DNA of 64,000 nt from Clostridium sp. OF03-18AA (GCF_003478035.1 NZ_QUEP01000003.1:62001-126000), one strand, 5' to 3'. Positions 1-9,423 are shown, counted from the stretch's first letter. Numbers and translations are program-made. Notes: a model not told the origin generated them from the letters alone.

Positions 1-750
1 GAGGCAAGGATCCATTACGCTTACATTGATGCAGGCGGAACTGCCCCGAACGTTGTCCAGGATCACGCGACGATCCGCTACGAGGTCCGTTCCCCGTGGG
101 TATACCAGGTAAAAGAGCTCTTCGAGCGCGTGAAAAACGTTGCCCGCGGCGCCTCCATCATGACCGATACCTCCGTGGAATGCGAACTCTCCATGGCATT
201 CACGGAATACCTTCCGAACAATGCCCTCGCAAAAGTTGCCGATGAGTGTTTACAGGAAGTCGGTGCTCCGAAATGGGATGATGCAGATTACGCGATGGCG
301 AAAGAATTCTTAAATACCTATCCGGAAACCACAATGGAAAATATCCGCGCACAGATCATCGAGACTTACGGGGAAGACCGCCTCGAAGAGATTCTCGAAA
401 AACCGCTGGATTCCGAGATCCATCCGTTCAACCCGGATAAGATCAAACTGACCGCCGGTTCCACCGATGTCGGCGATGTCGGCTATGCAGCACCGACCTT
501 AAACATCAACATTGCTACCGCGTGCGTCGGAAATGTAGGACATTCCTGGCAGATGGTTGCCCAGTCCTGCAGCCCGCTGGCCCACAAAGGTCTCTTGACT
601 GCCGCAAAAGTCCTGGCCCTCTCCTGCATCCGCACGATGGACCGCCCGGACGTGATCGAAGCGGCAAAGAAGGAAGTCACAAAGCGAAACGGCGGACACT
701 ACACCTGCCCGCTGCCAGATTCCGTGCAGCCGCCGCTTGATACATACTAA
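1..750 (+). CDS. AbgB-like M20 amidohydrolase, C-terminal part
   Basis: The frame is open from base 1, so only the last 249 codons of a protein normally near 470-480 residues are present. The fragment resembles the lid and C-terminal catalytic part of M20 peptidases of the AbgB (aminobenzoyl-glutamate utilization) type. It begins with the lid strand around AGGTAPNVVQDHATIRYEV, and GNVGHSWQMV lies near the usual C-terminal metal ligand. Such cytoplasmic enzymes hydrolyse N-acyl amino acids such as p-aminobenzoyl-glutamate. The N-terminal metal ligands are outside the window, so activity and substrate cannot be judged. A hairpin 80 bases downstream separates it from the CdaR gene, so it probably belongs to a different transcription unit from the glycerate genes. 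Confidence 0.75.
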   Translation, partial: EARIHYAYIDAGGTAPNVVQDHATIRYEVRSPWVYQVKELFERVKNVARGASIMTDTSVECELSMAFTEYLPNNALAKVADECLQEVGAPKWDDADYAMAKEFLNTYPETTMENIRAQIIETYGEDRLEEILEKPLDSEIHPFNPDKIKLTAGSTDVGDVGYAAPTLNINIATACVGNVGHSWQMVAQSCSPLAHKGLLTAAKVLALSCIRTMDRPDVIEAAKKEVTKRNGGHYTCPLPDSVQPPLDTY

Positions 751-826
751 ATTTCATATCAAGAGGATCCTCCCCGGCAGGTTGGAATTTCTGCCACAAC
801 AGAAATCGGGTAAAATTCTCTTTTGC

Positions 827-871
827 AAACAAGCACGGGATAAAGCAATCTGCAGGATCCTGTGCTTGTTT
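827..871 (+). terminator. Terminator after AbgB-like gene
   Basis: Arms AAACAAGCACGGGAT and GATCCTGTGCTTGTTT (one bulge) enclose a short loop and are followed by a T-rich run. It lies about 80 bases after the stop codon. Confidence 0.7.
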
Positions 872-1187
872 CGTTTCCTGCAGTATCACGGACGAAAAAA
901 CACAGCCTCAACTGTCTGATCTATCATTTATCTGTAAAATGACCATTTTTATCACATTCCATGGATAGAATTTTATAAACTGAAAATTTCGTACAATAAA
1001 CCCATTTTTTTATAAATCTTTTCAGATGCTGTCTGTCCTATGATTTTCTGTTATAATAAAGATATTTCAACAGCTTCTTTCCCAGTGAAAATATTTTTTA
1101 CAGGACTTCCAGGAAAAAGCTCCCGGGGCTGAATGTCTTTTCCATCCATCCCCACAATTTCATTGCACACACAGGGGGGAATTTTTC
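872..1187. other. Non-coding region upstream of CdaR gene
   Basis: AT-rich stretch of about 316 bases between the terminator and the CdaR start. A TATAAT box at 1052-1057 is a candidate -10 element for the downstream regulator, but no good -35 sits 16-18 bases before it. No gene, tRNA or riboswitch was recognised here. Confidence 0.45.
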
Positions 1188-2336
1188 ATGTACATCTCAA
1201 CAGAAGCCGCCGAACGGATTGTCCGCGAAGTCTCTCTGGCGGTGGATCGCCCGGTAAATCTCATGAATGATCACGGGATCATCATCGCCAGTACGGATCT
1301 CTCACGGATCGGTACTCTCCACCAGGGCGCCTACGAATCGATCCGCGATAACATGGACTGCCTGATCGTTCGTTCTGACTCCGATTACCCAGGATCACGC
1401 ATCGGCATTAACATCCCGATCCGGTTCGAAGGACAGATTGCCGGCGTCGTGGGAATCCGCGGAGATGATTACGAGGAATTAAACCGCTATATCCGTCTGA
1501 TCCGAACCACCGCGGAAACACTTCTCAGCGAAAGCGCTCTCCACCCACTGCCTTCCCCGGAAGCTGCACAGGATCGTCTTCTAAAAAGAATTCTGTTCGA
1601 ACAGCCCCTTTCTGAAAAACAGATCTGGGAATATGGCAGACAATACGGTCTCTCTATGGAAACATCCTATCACGCCGCCGTTGTGATCGCAGATCAGGCC
1701 CTGACAGAAAATGGAACTGCTGATCCTGTGAAGACACTAAACAATATTCTTCCAGCACCCGGAACTTCCTCGTGTTTCTGCACTGCCCCAGGCTGTATTG
1801 TATTGCTGCTCCATGGTTTCCAGGGAAAAAAGCAGGAGCTTTCCGCATACCTGACCTCTTTTTCTTCTGCGCTCGGAGTTTCCAAAGCTCCCAGCCCCGG
1901 ATTTTTTGTTGGATATGACCAGGAAACCTGTACATTTCTGACTTTTTACGATGCCTTTCTTCGGGCACGGATTGCATGCCGGACTGCACAGATCAGAAAG
2001 CTTTTCACCCCTGTCTGTTACCAGGACCTCACGCTGGAACTTCTTTCCGCCGGGCTTTCCGATCCTGTCCGGAACACTTACCTGCGCCGGATCCTGCCGG
2101 ACATGCCGCCGGAACAGCTTCATTCTTACTTACATCTGTTGCATGTCTTTTACGAATGCAATGGATCCGTTGAAAAGACAGCGTCAGCACTTTTTGTCCA
2201 TAAAAACACGGTTCAGTACCAGTTGAAAAAGCTGGCAGAACTCACCGGCTTTGATCCCAGAAACATCCGCCACGCTGCACTTTGGGAACTCGTCCTGCTT
2301 CTGTATCCAAATTCTGAGCTGGACCATCACGCATAA
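1188..2336 (+). CDS. cdaR: CdaR-type sugar diacid / glycerate regulator
   Basis: A 382-residue DNA-binding regulator of the CdaR (sugar diacid recognition) family. Residues about 4-130 form the diacid-recognition sensor (starts EAAERIVREVSLAV, contains RIGINIPI and GVVGIRGD). A variable middle follows. Residues about 315-372 are a PucR/CdaR-type C-terminal helix-turn-helix with the hallmark SVEKTASALFVHKNTVQYQL. In known systems CdaR senses D-glycerate, glucarate or galactarate and activates their catabolic genes. Here it lies 138 bases upstream of a glycerate kinase gene on the same strand, and a palindrome in that gap is a plausible binding site. A GGGGGGA ribosome site precedes the ATG. 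The family call is firm; the inducer is inferred from the neighbours. Confidence 0.88.
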   Translation: MYISTEAAERIVREVSLAVDRPVNLMNDHGIIIASTDLSRIGTLHQGAYESIRDNMDCLIVRSDSDYPGSRIGINIPIRFEGQIAGVVGIRGDDYEELNRYIRLIRTTAETLLSESALHPLPSPEAAQDRLLKRILFEQPLSEKQIWEYGRQYGLSMETSYHAAVVIADQALTENGTADPVKTLNNILPAPGTSSCFCTAPGCIVLLLHGFQGKKQELSAYLTSFSSALGVSKAPSPGFFVGYDQETCTFLTFYDAFLRARIACRTAQIRKLFTPVCYQDLTLELLSAGLSDPVRNTYLRRILPDMPPEQLHSYLHLLHVFYECNGSVEKTASALFVHKNTVQYQLKKLAELTGFDPRNIRHAALWELVLLLYPNSELDHHA

Positions 2337-2394
2337 TTTTTGTGCTCCATAACATTTCTCACGCCGGATTCTTGTGTTCGGTGACATGGACGAT

Positions 2395-2416
2395 ATCGTT
2401 ACAACGATGTTATACT
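2395..2416 (+). promoter_or_regulatory. Palindromic operator next to a -10 box
   Basis: ATCGTT-AC-AACGAT (2395-2408) abuts a TATACT box at 2411-2416, with no recognisable -35. This arrangement fits an activator-dependent promoter for the glycerate kinase operon, with CdaR the obvious candidate. Binding is inferred, not shown. Confidence 0.45.
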
Positions 2417-2474
2417 AATCGCACAAATGAGAAACAGCAGTTGGAGCAGTCATATTTTTCAGGAGGAATTGACC

Positions 2475-3623
2475 ATGAATATTCTGATCGCCGCAGATTC
2501 CTTTAAGGGGAGCTGCTCTGCCCGTGAAGTCACTGATACAATCGAACGCGCCGCGAATACTGTTCTTCCGAATGTAACCGTTACAAAGATTCCCGTCGCT
2601 GATGGTGGAGAGGGGACTGTAGATGCACTCGTCGCAGCGATGAACGGGACAAAGGTCTGCGTCCCTGTACATGATCCGCTGGGGCGGCCGATCACAGCCG
2701 AATATGGACTTCTGCCGGATGGCAGTGCCGTGCTTGAAACTGCTGCTGCCTCCGGACTTACTTTATTAAAACCAGATGAACGCGATGCCCTTCATGCTTC
2801 CACCTTCGGGACCGGAGAACTGATCCGCCATGCCCTGGAACACGGGGTAAAAAAGATCATTTTAGGACTTGGTGGAAGTGCCACAACCGACGGCGGTGCA
2901 GGGCTGGCTCAGGCACTTGGAATCTCTTTCCTCGATAAAGCAGGGAAAGAACTCGCCCCGGGCGGTGTCCATTTAAGTGAACTTGCCCGGATTTCCACAG
3001 ATGCTCTTCTGAAGGAAGCTGCCGAATGCGAGTTTGTCATTGCCTGTGACGTAAAAAACCGGCTCTGCGGTTCTAACGGAGCTGCTGCGATCTTCGGACC
3101 GCAAAAGGGCGCCACACCGGAGCAGGTCCGGATCCTGGATGCAGCACTGAGCCACTATGCATCCATATTAAATGATCAGCTGACATGCAATGCAGCAGAA
3201 ACAGACGGAAGCGGTGCGGCCGGCGGCCTGCTCTGCGGGATTCTCCCGTATTTTCCGGTCACGATCTGTTCCGGCATTGATCTTGTTCTGGATCTCACAG
3301 ATTTTGATGAACATGTAAAGCATGCAGACCTCATCATTACCGGAGAGGGACGGATTGATTATCAGTCTGCTCTCGGGAAAGTCCCGGTCGGAGTTGCCTC
3401 ACGCGCAAAAAAGATCCGGAATGTCCCGGTCGTTGCGATTGCCGGTGCAAAAGGGGATGGCTGCGAAACTCTTTATAAATTTGGAATCGATGCAATTTTT
3501 GATACAGTCCCCGGGATCATGTCACTTGAAGCGGCCATGGAACATGCAAAAGAAAATCTGGAACAGACTGCTGAAAATGTACTGAGGCTTTTCTTCGCCG
3601 GACAGGAGAACAGGTTGCGTTGA
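2475..3623 (+). CDS. Glycerate kinase (GarK/GlxK family)
   Basis: A 382-residue glycerate kinase of the GarK/GlxK family, which phosphorylates D-glycerate with ATP and feeds lower glycolysis. The N-terminus MNILIAADSFKGSCSA and the PVADGGEGTVDALVAA block are family signatures. LGLGGSATTDGGAGLAQALG and TGEGRIDYQSALGKVP are the other conserved glycine-rich blocks. The start at 2475 is chosen because AGGAGG at 2461-2466 is correctly spaced; an in-frame ATG 16 codons earlier lacks a ribosome site. It follows CdaR and precedes a 2-hydroxyacid dehydrogenase that could make glycerate from hydroxypyruvate, so the cluster looks like glycerate or hydroxy-acid catabolism. Confidence 0.92.
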   Translation: MNILIAADSFKGSCSAREVTDTIERAANTVLPNVTVTKIPVADGGEGTVDALVAAMNGTKVCVPVHDPLGRPITAEYGLLPDGSAVLETAAASGLTLLKPDERDALHASTFGTGELIRHALEHGVKKIILGLGGSATTDGGAGLAQALGISFLDKAGKELAPGGVHLSELARISTDALLKEAAECEFVIACDVKNRLCGSNGAAAIFGPQKGATPEQVRILDAALSHYASILNDQLTCNAAETDGSGAAGGLLCGILPYFPVTICSGIDLVLDLTDFDEHVKHADLIITGEGRIDYQSALGKVPVGVASRAKKIRNVPVVAIAGAKGDGCETLYKFGIDAIFDTVPGIMSLEAAMEHAKENLEQTAENVLRLFFAGQENRLR

Positions 3624-3743
3624 AAATATGTTTTGCAGCCTTCCGGAATCTGTAACGGATTCACCGTGTCATGCGAAATTTCTCTTACTGAAAGCTTCCG
3701 TGAAAAGGGCTGATCACACATCAGAAAAAAGGAGATGTTTGAT

Positions 3744-4709
3744 ATGAAACTTGTCGTTTTAGATGGATACACAGAAAATCCCGGTGATTTAAGCTGGGAA
3801 GGATTAAAAGAATTTGGTGAGCTCACGGTGTACGACCGTACTTCCTATGTTGAGTCACCATTGATCGCAGAGCGGATCAGCAATGCTGAGATCGTCATCA
3901 CCAATAAAACTCCGATCTCCCGGACAACGATTGATAAATGCCCGAACATCCGCCTGATCGCAGTCCTTGCCACTGGTTACAATGTCGTTGATTACAATTA
4001 TGCAGCTGAAAAAGGAATTCCTGTTGTCAATGTCCCAACTTACGGAACCGCATCCGTCAGCCAGTTTTCCATCGCGCTGCTCCTTGAAATCTGCCACCAT
4101 ATCGGTCACCATGATAAGACCGTCCATGAAGGGAAATGGGCTGAAAATGCCGACTGGTGCTACTGGGATTACCCGTTGATCGAGCTGGAAGGAAAGACTA
4201 TGGGAATCATTGGTTTCGGGCGGATCGGCCAGGCGGAGGGACGAATTGCAAAGGCACTCGGCATGAACGTCATTGCATACGATCTCTATCCGAATGAAAG
4301 CGGCCGCGTGATCGCGGACTATGTCACACTGGACGAATTATTCGCAAATTCGGATGTAATCTCCCTTCACTGCAATCTGACTCCGGAAAACACGGAAATG
4401 ATCAATCGGAATAATATTGCAAAAATGAAAGATGGCGTGATCCTTTTAAATAATGCACGTGGTCAGCTTGTCAATGAGGCAGATCTCGCAGATGCCCTGG
4501 CATCCAGAAAGGTTGCTGCCGCAGGACTTGATGTTGTCTCAACAGAGCCGATCAAAACCGACAATCCCCTTTTATCCGTGCCAAACTGTATTATCACTCC
4601 ACATATTTCCTGGGCTCCGAAAGAGAGCCGCAGCCGGATCATGGACAGCACGGTGGAGAATATTCGGGCATTCCTCGCAGGAAAGCCAGTCCATGTGATA
4701 AATATGTAG
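3744..4709 (+). CDS. D-2-hydroxyacid dehydrogenase (glycerate dehydrogenase-like)
   Basis: A 321-residue NAD-dependent D-isomer 2-hydroxyacid dehydrogenase. The Rossmann motif is GIIGFGRIGQAEG (about residue 148). The catalytic arginine lies in NNARGQLVNE, the glutamate in GLDVVSTEP, and the histidine in ITPHISWAPKESR. Members include glycerate dehydrogenase / hydroxypyruvate reductase. The position just after glycerate kinase favours interconversion of hydroxypyruvate and D-glycerate, but family members differ in substrate and this is an inference. The start at 3744 is preferred over the in-frame ATG at 3735, because GGAG at 3731-3734 is adjacent to the earlier ATG and properly spaced for the later one. 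Confidence 0.88.
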   Translation: MKLVVLDGYTENPGDLSWEGLKEFGELTVYDRTSYVESPLIAERISNAEIVITNKTPISRTTIDKCPNIRLIAVLATGYNVVDYNYAAEKGIPVVNVPTYGTASVSQFSIALLLEICHHIGHHDKTVHEGKWAENADWCYWDYPLIELEGKTMGIIGFGRIGQAEGRIAKALGMNVIAYDLYPNESGRVIADYVTLDELFANSDVISLHCNLTPENTEMINRNNIAKMKDGVILLNNARGQLVNEADLADALASRKVAAAGLDVVSTEPIKTDNPLLSVPNCIITPHISWAPKESRSRIMDSTVENIRAFLAGKPVHVINM

Positions 4710-4750
4710 AAAGGAAAAACAGCTTTTTTAAGCTGGATATCAAACTTCTC

Positions 4751-5644
4751 ATGAATGAATCGATCCACAAATTTTTCCGTGTCGGCACTCTCCAATGGAT
4801 GAGTTTCCCTGACAAAGATCCAATTGACTCCTTAATTCAGATCGCCTGCGATGATTTTTTTGATGCAGTCGAGGTAAAAGGATACAGCAATGCATCTGAG
4901 CAGACACAGGCAGCAAAGCTTCTCAATCAGAGCCACCTCACCGTATGCTACGGTGCGCAGCCGCTTGAGCTCGCCAATGGACTGAATCCAAATGCGATTG
5001 ATGAAGACGAACGAAAAAAAGCGGAAGAAGCTCTTCTTCACACAATTGATGAAGCACATTTTCTTGGTGCGGAAGGGATCTCTTTTCTTGCAGGGAAATG
5101 GACTCCGGAGCATCGGAATGAGGCTTTTTCCCAGCTATTAAAAACAACACGGACACTTTGCGATTATGCAAAGACGAAAGGGATGATGGTCGAACTTGAA
5201 ATCTTCGATTACGATGTCGACAAGGCTTCTCTCATGGGGCCTGCTCCATATGCCGCACAGTTTGCTGCGGAAATGCGAATGACCCACAATAACTTCGGAC
5301 TTCTCGTCGACCTGTCACACATCCCGATCACCCATGAATCAAGCGAATTTGTTGTCCGGACTCTGCGCCCTTATATCACGCATTTTCATATCGGAAATGC
5401 CGTTGTAAAGGAAGGTTGTGACGGTTACGGAGATAAGCACCCAGGATTTGGTTACCCGGAGAGTGCAAATGACACCGACGAGCTCAGAGACTTCTTCCAG
5501 GTACTGAAAAACGAAGGCTTTTTCAATGCTGCAAAACCATATGTGCTCTCCATTGAGGTTACCCCGCGCCCCGGAGAAAATTCAGATATCGTTCTCGCCT
5601 CCACGAAGCGTGTGATCCGCCGGGCATGGGCGTTAGTGGAATAG
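4751..5644 (+). CDS. Sugar-phosphate isomerase/epimerase-like TIM barrel
   Basis: A 297-residue protein of the xylose-isomerase-like TIM-barrel superfamily (AP endonuclease family 2 fold), which includes hydroxypyruvate isomerase, tagatose/erythrulose epimerases and IolE/IolI. Likely metal ligands are the glutamate in VELEIFDYD, the aspartate in LLVDLSHIPITH, the histidine in ITHFHIGN and the glutamate in LSIEVTPRPGE. It is 41 bases after the dehydrogenase and probably co-transcribed with it. A hydroxypyruvate or keto-sugar isomerase role would complete the glycerate module, but the exact substrate cannot be read from sequence. The ribosome site is weak, so the start is less certain. Confidence 0.75.
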   Translation: MNESIHKFFRVGTLQWMSFPDKDPIDSLIQIACDDFFDAVEVKGYSNASEQTQAAKLLNQSHLTVCYGAQPLELANGLNPNAIDEDERKKAEEALLHTIDEAHFLGAEGISFLAGKWTPEHRNEAFSQLLKTTRTLCDYAKTKGMMVELEIFDYDVDKASLMGPAPYAAQFAAEMRMTHNNFGLLVDLSHIPITHESSEFVVRTLRPYITHFHIGNAVVKEGCDGYGDKHPGFGYPESANDTDELRDFFQVLKNEGFFNAAKPYVLSIEVTPRPGENSDIVLASTKRVIRRAWALVE

Positions 5645-5845
5645 GACATGGACCGTTTGAAACCGAGCACACAATGGATTTCGCAATCACTTGTTGAACT
5701 TTGCCGGATCAAATGCCTGTTACTTTAAGCGATAAACCGCAAGAAATGTGTTTCATGTCCGTTCCAGTTCTGAACAAAATATAATTCATCACTCGATTTC
5801 TCTGAGAAACCTATCACTTTCCCGACAATGCATAGCAGTTTAAAT

Positions 5846-5880
5846 AAGGACAGACGTTTCAAGAAAGAGCGTCTGTCCTT
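5846..5880. terminator. Bidirectional terminator between convergent genes
   Basis: Perfect 11-base arms AAGGACAGACG / CGTCTGTCCTT with a 13-base loop, between the TIM-barrel gene (plus) and the pyruvate kinase gene (minus). The about 200 bases between 5645 and 5845 hold nothing else recognisable. Confidence 0.65.
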
Positions 5881-5913
5881 ACTGTATGACTGAAATTTCC
5901 AGATATATTTCTT

Positions 5914-7128
5914 CTATCCACGGATTATTTTCTCCGCACTTCTCACCGTGTTCACCAGATACCGGATCACCTCCACCGGATAATCTCCGGCCGCAGTCTC
6001 CCCGGTCACCATGACGGACGAAGCGCCGTCCAGCACCGCGTGGAAGATATCATTCACCTCCGCGCGGGTCGGAACAGGGTTCCGCTCCATGGATGCAAGC
6101 ATCTGCGTCACCACCATAAACGGTTTTCCGGTCACCAGACATTTCTGCGAGATTTCTCTCTGCACACTGGGAAGGTCCCAAAGATGGACCGCATTTCCGA
6201 GATCTCCTCTGGCGATCACGATTTCATCAGCTTCCGGGATCAGCTCTTCCAGTTTCCGGACTCCGTCCAGATTCTCGATCTTTGCAAAAAGCTTCACCTC
6301 CTCAGCTCCGGCTTCCTGCAGAGCATTTTTTACACATTCCAGATCTTCCCGTCCCCGCACAAACGGCTGCATGACTCCTGTTACGCCCATCTCTTTCGCG
6401 AGCCGGATATTTTCAAGATCAGCTTTTGTCAGTGTCGGAGAATTGATCTTCGCTCCCGGAAATGCTGCACTCTTTCTGCTCTTCAACAGTCCACCCCAGA
6501 GTACCTTTGCGAAATATCTCCGTTTTTCTCCACTTCCCAGCTTTCTATTCTCCGAATTTTCCACAACCTTCAGGTGAATTTTCCCATCATCGAGGAGAAT
6601 CTCCTGCCCTGGAATCAGGTATGGGATCGTAATATCCGGCAGCTCGATCCGGGCAGACATCCTCTGAGCAGATGTCCGGTTTTGCACCAGCGAACTTTCA
6701 CTATTTTTCTTTTTATCGGCCGTTTCCGTTAATTCTTCTCTGTTTTTTTCTAAAAATTCAACAACCTTCTGATCTTTCTGATCCGTTGCTGAACGAATCA
6801 GATCCATATCCCCACATCTGTCATTTCTTTCATTTTCAGTCTTCCAATCAGCCGCCGCACAGATCTCCACGATTTCTTCATTCTTCAGCAGGATTGGCTC
6901 CGCAACCGCCCCTGTGCGAAGCTCCGGTCCCTGAAGATCGATCAGGAGCTGCGGCTTCACCCCGCATGATTCTGCCGCCCGCTTCATCTTCCCGATCAGC
7001 TCCCCGGACTCTGCCAGTGTCACATGGGATAAATTCAACCTCATTCCGGTCATTCCAAGCGCAAACATTTCCGTCAGGATCTTTTCATCCTGACATGCCG
7101 GTCCCAATGTTCCATAGATTTTTACCAT
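5914..7128 (-). CDS. Pyruvate kinase-like protein lacking the C-domain
   Basis: A 404-residue pyruvate kinase homologue. Motifs in order: YGTLGPAC (start of A-domain), RLNLSH, IDLQGPELRTG, catalytic lysine in FAKIENLDG (K283), metal-binding ARGDLG (306-311), and TQMLASMERNPVPTRAEVND followed by TGETAAGDYP. These support conversion of phosphoenolpyruvate and ADP to pyruvate and ATP. Two oddities stand out. It ends right after the A-domain, so the C-terminal regulatory domain of normal 470-590 residue enzymes is absent. The B-domain also carries a highly charged insert (residues about 95-160). The start at 7128 gives MVKIYGTLG; an upstream in-frame ATG at 7179 would add 17 atypical residues. 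It may be a non-allosteric or specialised isozyme. Confidence 0.8.
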   Translation of the reverse strand: MVKIYGTLGPACQDEKILTEMFALGMTGMRLNLSHVTLAESGELIGKMKRAAESCGVKPQLLIDLQGPELRTGAVAEPILLKNEEIVEICAAADWKTENERNDRCGDMDLIRSATDQKDQKVVEFLEKNREELTETADKKKNSESSLVQNRTSAQRMSARIELPDITIPYLIPGQEILLDDGKIHLKVVENSENRKLGSGEKRRYFAKVLWGGLLKSRKSAAFPGAKINSPTLTKADLENIRLAKEMGVTGVMQPFVRGREDLECVKNALQEAGAEEVKLFAKIENLDGVRKLEELIPEADEIVIARGDLGNAVHLWDLPSVQREISQKCLVTGKPFMVVTQMLASMERNPVPTRAEVNDIFHAVLDGASSVMVTGETAAGDYPVEVIRYLVNTVRSAEKIIRG

Positions 7129-7478
7129 TGCAATTCTTCCTCCGCTCTCCTGATAACCATTCTGTTCCAAGAATAACATAAGGCATCACACTTGTCACTC
7201 ACATCTGGTAAACAGGTAACTCTGCGCAGTTGCATCAACGATCCTTCGCGATCCCGGATTTTCCGAGCAGGAACCATCTGTTATTCGAATTTCGTAAAAA
7301 CAGTTTTCAAACGTGGCAAAACATCCATTTCGAATTTTGTACATGATAGCTTCCGGCACCTTGGATCCACATAAATATGGTTTTCTTCTCATTCCGTTAC
7401 ACATAGAGAAACGGCAGCCGGATCTATCCGATCTCATGATCGAAATTCCAACCGCCGTTCTCACTCTTTTACTTTCTT
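7129..7478. other. Non-coding or unrecognised stretch
   Basis: About 350 bases between feoA and the pyruvate kinase gene, both on the minus strand. Open frames exist on both strands, but none has a ribosome site plus recognisable protein features. Nothing convincing is seen here. Confidence 0.4.
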
Positions 7479-7691
7479 TTACACCTGGATCCGGTCTGCA
7501 ACCTCGCATCCGATTGCAAGTCTGCATCCATCATTTCCAATGATCATCCAGTCATTGTTCTGCTGGATCACATCGATCGGATTTCCTTCGCAGAAATCAT
7601 GACGATGAAGAAAATCCATCACCTGCTGATTTCCAAGCATCCATTTAATCGTGTACCGTTCCCCGGATTTCGCTGTTGTTAAAGCCTGCAT
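7479..7691 (-). CDS. feoA: Small FeoA-domain protein
   Basis: A 70-residue protein with the SH3-like FeoA fold pattern: GERYTIKWMLGN, a helix VMDFLHRHDFCEGNPIDVI, and the closing strand GCRLAIGCEVADRIQV that matches the G-x-x-L-A-I/L ending of FeoA proteins. FeoA is a cytosolic partner of the ferrous-iron transporter FeoB, or a stand-alone domain that resembles the C-terminus of metal-dependent repressors. No feoB is present in the window. A GGGGG ribosome site precedes the ATG. The fold assignment is reasonable; the role without FeoB is unknown. Confidence 0.6.
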   Translation of the reverse strand: MQALTTAKSGERYTIKWMLGNQQVMDFLHRHDFCEGNPIDVIQQNNDWMIIGNDGCRLAIGCEVADRIQV

Positions 7692-8080
7692 GATTACGCC
7701 CCCTGATTCTATACTCTACAATAAGTTTCCTTTTATGTTCGCTATATATTGTCTGACATCTTTCTCTGCATTATTCTTTTTGTATCTTCTTTTACAGGAT
7801 ACTCTTCAAACTATCGGTTAGTCAAGCATAAAACCAGTTAGGGGCAGATAATCTTTTCACGCTCTATGAAACAACACTTCTTCTTTATCTATGTGCATTT
7901 TGGACAGATACACTCTTATCTTCTATATCAGCTGTGACATAACATGCTCCATCGCATTATAAACTTCCAATGCCGTTTTTCGGTCCGATAATAGCATTCG
8001 AAAATCCGATCTTTGTAGGTTCTGGTTGGTTCTCCAAGGATGCGGATCAAGCGTTCTGTTGATGTTTTTTCAAAATACAG
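7692..8080. other. Intergenic region without recognised genes
   Basis: About 390 bases of AT-rich sequence between feoA and the tuf terminator. No riboswitch, tRNA, repeat or convincing gene was identified. Confidence 0.4.
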
Positions 8081-8109
8081 AAAAACCCGCAGAACTTTGT
8101 TCTGCGGGT
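8081..8109 (-). terminator. tuf terminator
   Basis: Arms ACCCGCAGAAC / GTTCTGCGGGT with a 3-base loop, followed on the minus strand by a run of T. It is a strong intrinsic terminator closing the translation-factor operon. Confidence 0.9.
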
Positions 8110-8167
8110 CTCTTACGCTTGGACACAAATATCTCACGGAGATACTATATATTAAATTTCGAATTAA

Positions 8168-9361
8168 TTACTCGATGATTGTAGCAACTCTACCGGAACC
8201 AACAGTTCTGCCGCCCTCACGGATAGCGAAACGAAGACCCTGCTCCATAGCTACCGGATGGATAAGCTCGATTGTCATCTCAACGTTGTCGCCCGGCATG
8301 CACATCTCTGTACCTTCCGGAAGCTCGCAAACGCCTGTAACGTCTGTTGTTCTGAAGTAGAACTGCGGACGATAGTTGTTGAAGAACGGTGTATGACGGC
8401 CACCCTCGTCTTTAGTAAGAACGTAAACCTGAGCTGTGAATTTCTTGTGGCAGGTTACGGAACCCGGTTTAACAAGACACTGACCTCTCTGGATCTCTGT
8501 TCTCTGAACGCCACGAAGAAGAGCACCGATGTTATCACCAGCCTGAGCCTGGTCAAGGAGCTTACGGAACATCTCGATACCAGTTACAACTGTCTTACGA
8601 GTCTCCTCGTGAATACCAACGATCTCAACCTCATCGTTGAGTTTAAGAGTACCACGCTCTACACGGCCTGTAGCAACTGTACCACGACCTGTGATTGTGA
8701 ATACATCCTCGATCGGCATAAGGAACGGCTTATCTGTGTCACGAACCGGATCCGGAATGTAGCTATCTACAGCGTCCATAAGTTCCATGATCTTGTCGCC
8801 CCACGGACCGTTCGGATCCTCAAGAGCCTTAAGAGCGGAACCCTGGATGATCGGAGTGTCATCGCCCGGGAACTCGTACTCGTTAAGAAGGTCTCTGATC
8901 TCCATCTCTACGAGCTCAAGAAGCTCCGGATCGTCAACCATATCGCACTTGTTCATGAATACTACGATGTACGGTACGCCTACCTGACGGGAAAGCAGGA
9001 TGTGCTCTCTTGTCTGAGCCATAACACCATCAGTAGCAGCTACAACGAGGATAGCACCATCCATCTGAGCAGCACCAGTGATCATGTTCTTTACATAGTC
9101 AGCATGGCCTGGGCAGTCAACGTGTGCATAGTGTCTCTTCTCTGTCTGATACTCAACGTGAGCTGTGGAGATTGTGATTCCACGCTCTCTCTCTTCCGGA
9201 GCTTTATCGATATCTTCAAAGTTCTCAGCTGTGTTACCTGCAACTCTTGCTGCAAGAACTTTTGTGATTGCTGCTGTTAATGTTGTTTTACCATGGTCAA
9301 CGTGTCCAATGGTACCAATGTTACAATGCGGTTTGGTTCTTTCAAACTTAGCTTTTGCCAT
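8168..9361 (-). CDS. tuf: Elongation factor Tu
   Basis: A 397-residue EF-Tu, the GTPase that delivers aminoacyl-tRNA to the ribosome. [13 protein letters not shown] is the P-loop, [13 protein letters not shown] is G3 and NKCD is G4; the switch region [12 protein letters not shown] and the two C-terminal beta-barrel domains are complete. The length equals the family norm. It is the last gene of the rpsL-rpsG-fusA-tuf set and has its own promoter after a hairpin that follows fusA. An AGGAGG ribosome site precedes the ATG. Codon use is strongly biased, as expected for a highly expressed gene. Confidence 0.99.
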   Translation of the reverse strand: MAKAKFERTKPHCNIGTIGHVDHGKTTLTAAITKVLAARVAGNTAENFEDIDKAPEERERGITISTAHVEYQTEKRHYAHVDCPGHADYVKNMITGAAQMDGAILVVAATDGVMAQTREHILLSRQVGVPYIVVFMNKCDMVDDPELLELVEMEIRDLLNEYEFPGDDTPIIQGSALKALEDPNGPWGDKIMELMDAVDSYIPDPVRDTDKPFLMPIEDVFTITGRGTVATGRVERGTLKLNDEVEIVGIHEETRKTVVTGIEMFRKLLDQAQAGDNIGALLRGVQRTEIQRGQCLVKPGSVTCHKKFTAQVYVLTKDEGGRHTPFFNNYRPQFYFRTTDVTGVCELPEGTEMCMPGDNVEMTIELIHPVAMEQGLRFAIREGGRTVGSGRVATIIE

Positions 9362-9423
9362 TTTAAAACGTCCTCCTTAATTTGCGCCCATTGGGCTATT
9401 ATATTTAACTTAGGCTGAATACT

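Noticed and set aside
3735..3743. Earlier ATG for the 2-hydroxyacid dehydrogenase
   Set aside because: It directly abuts the GGAG ribosome site; the ATG at 3744 is correctly spaced and gives the typical N-terminus.
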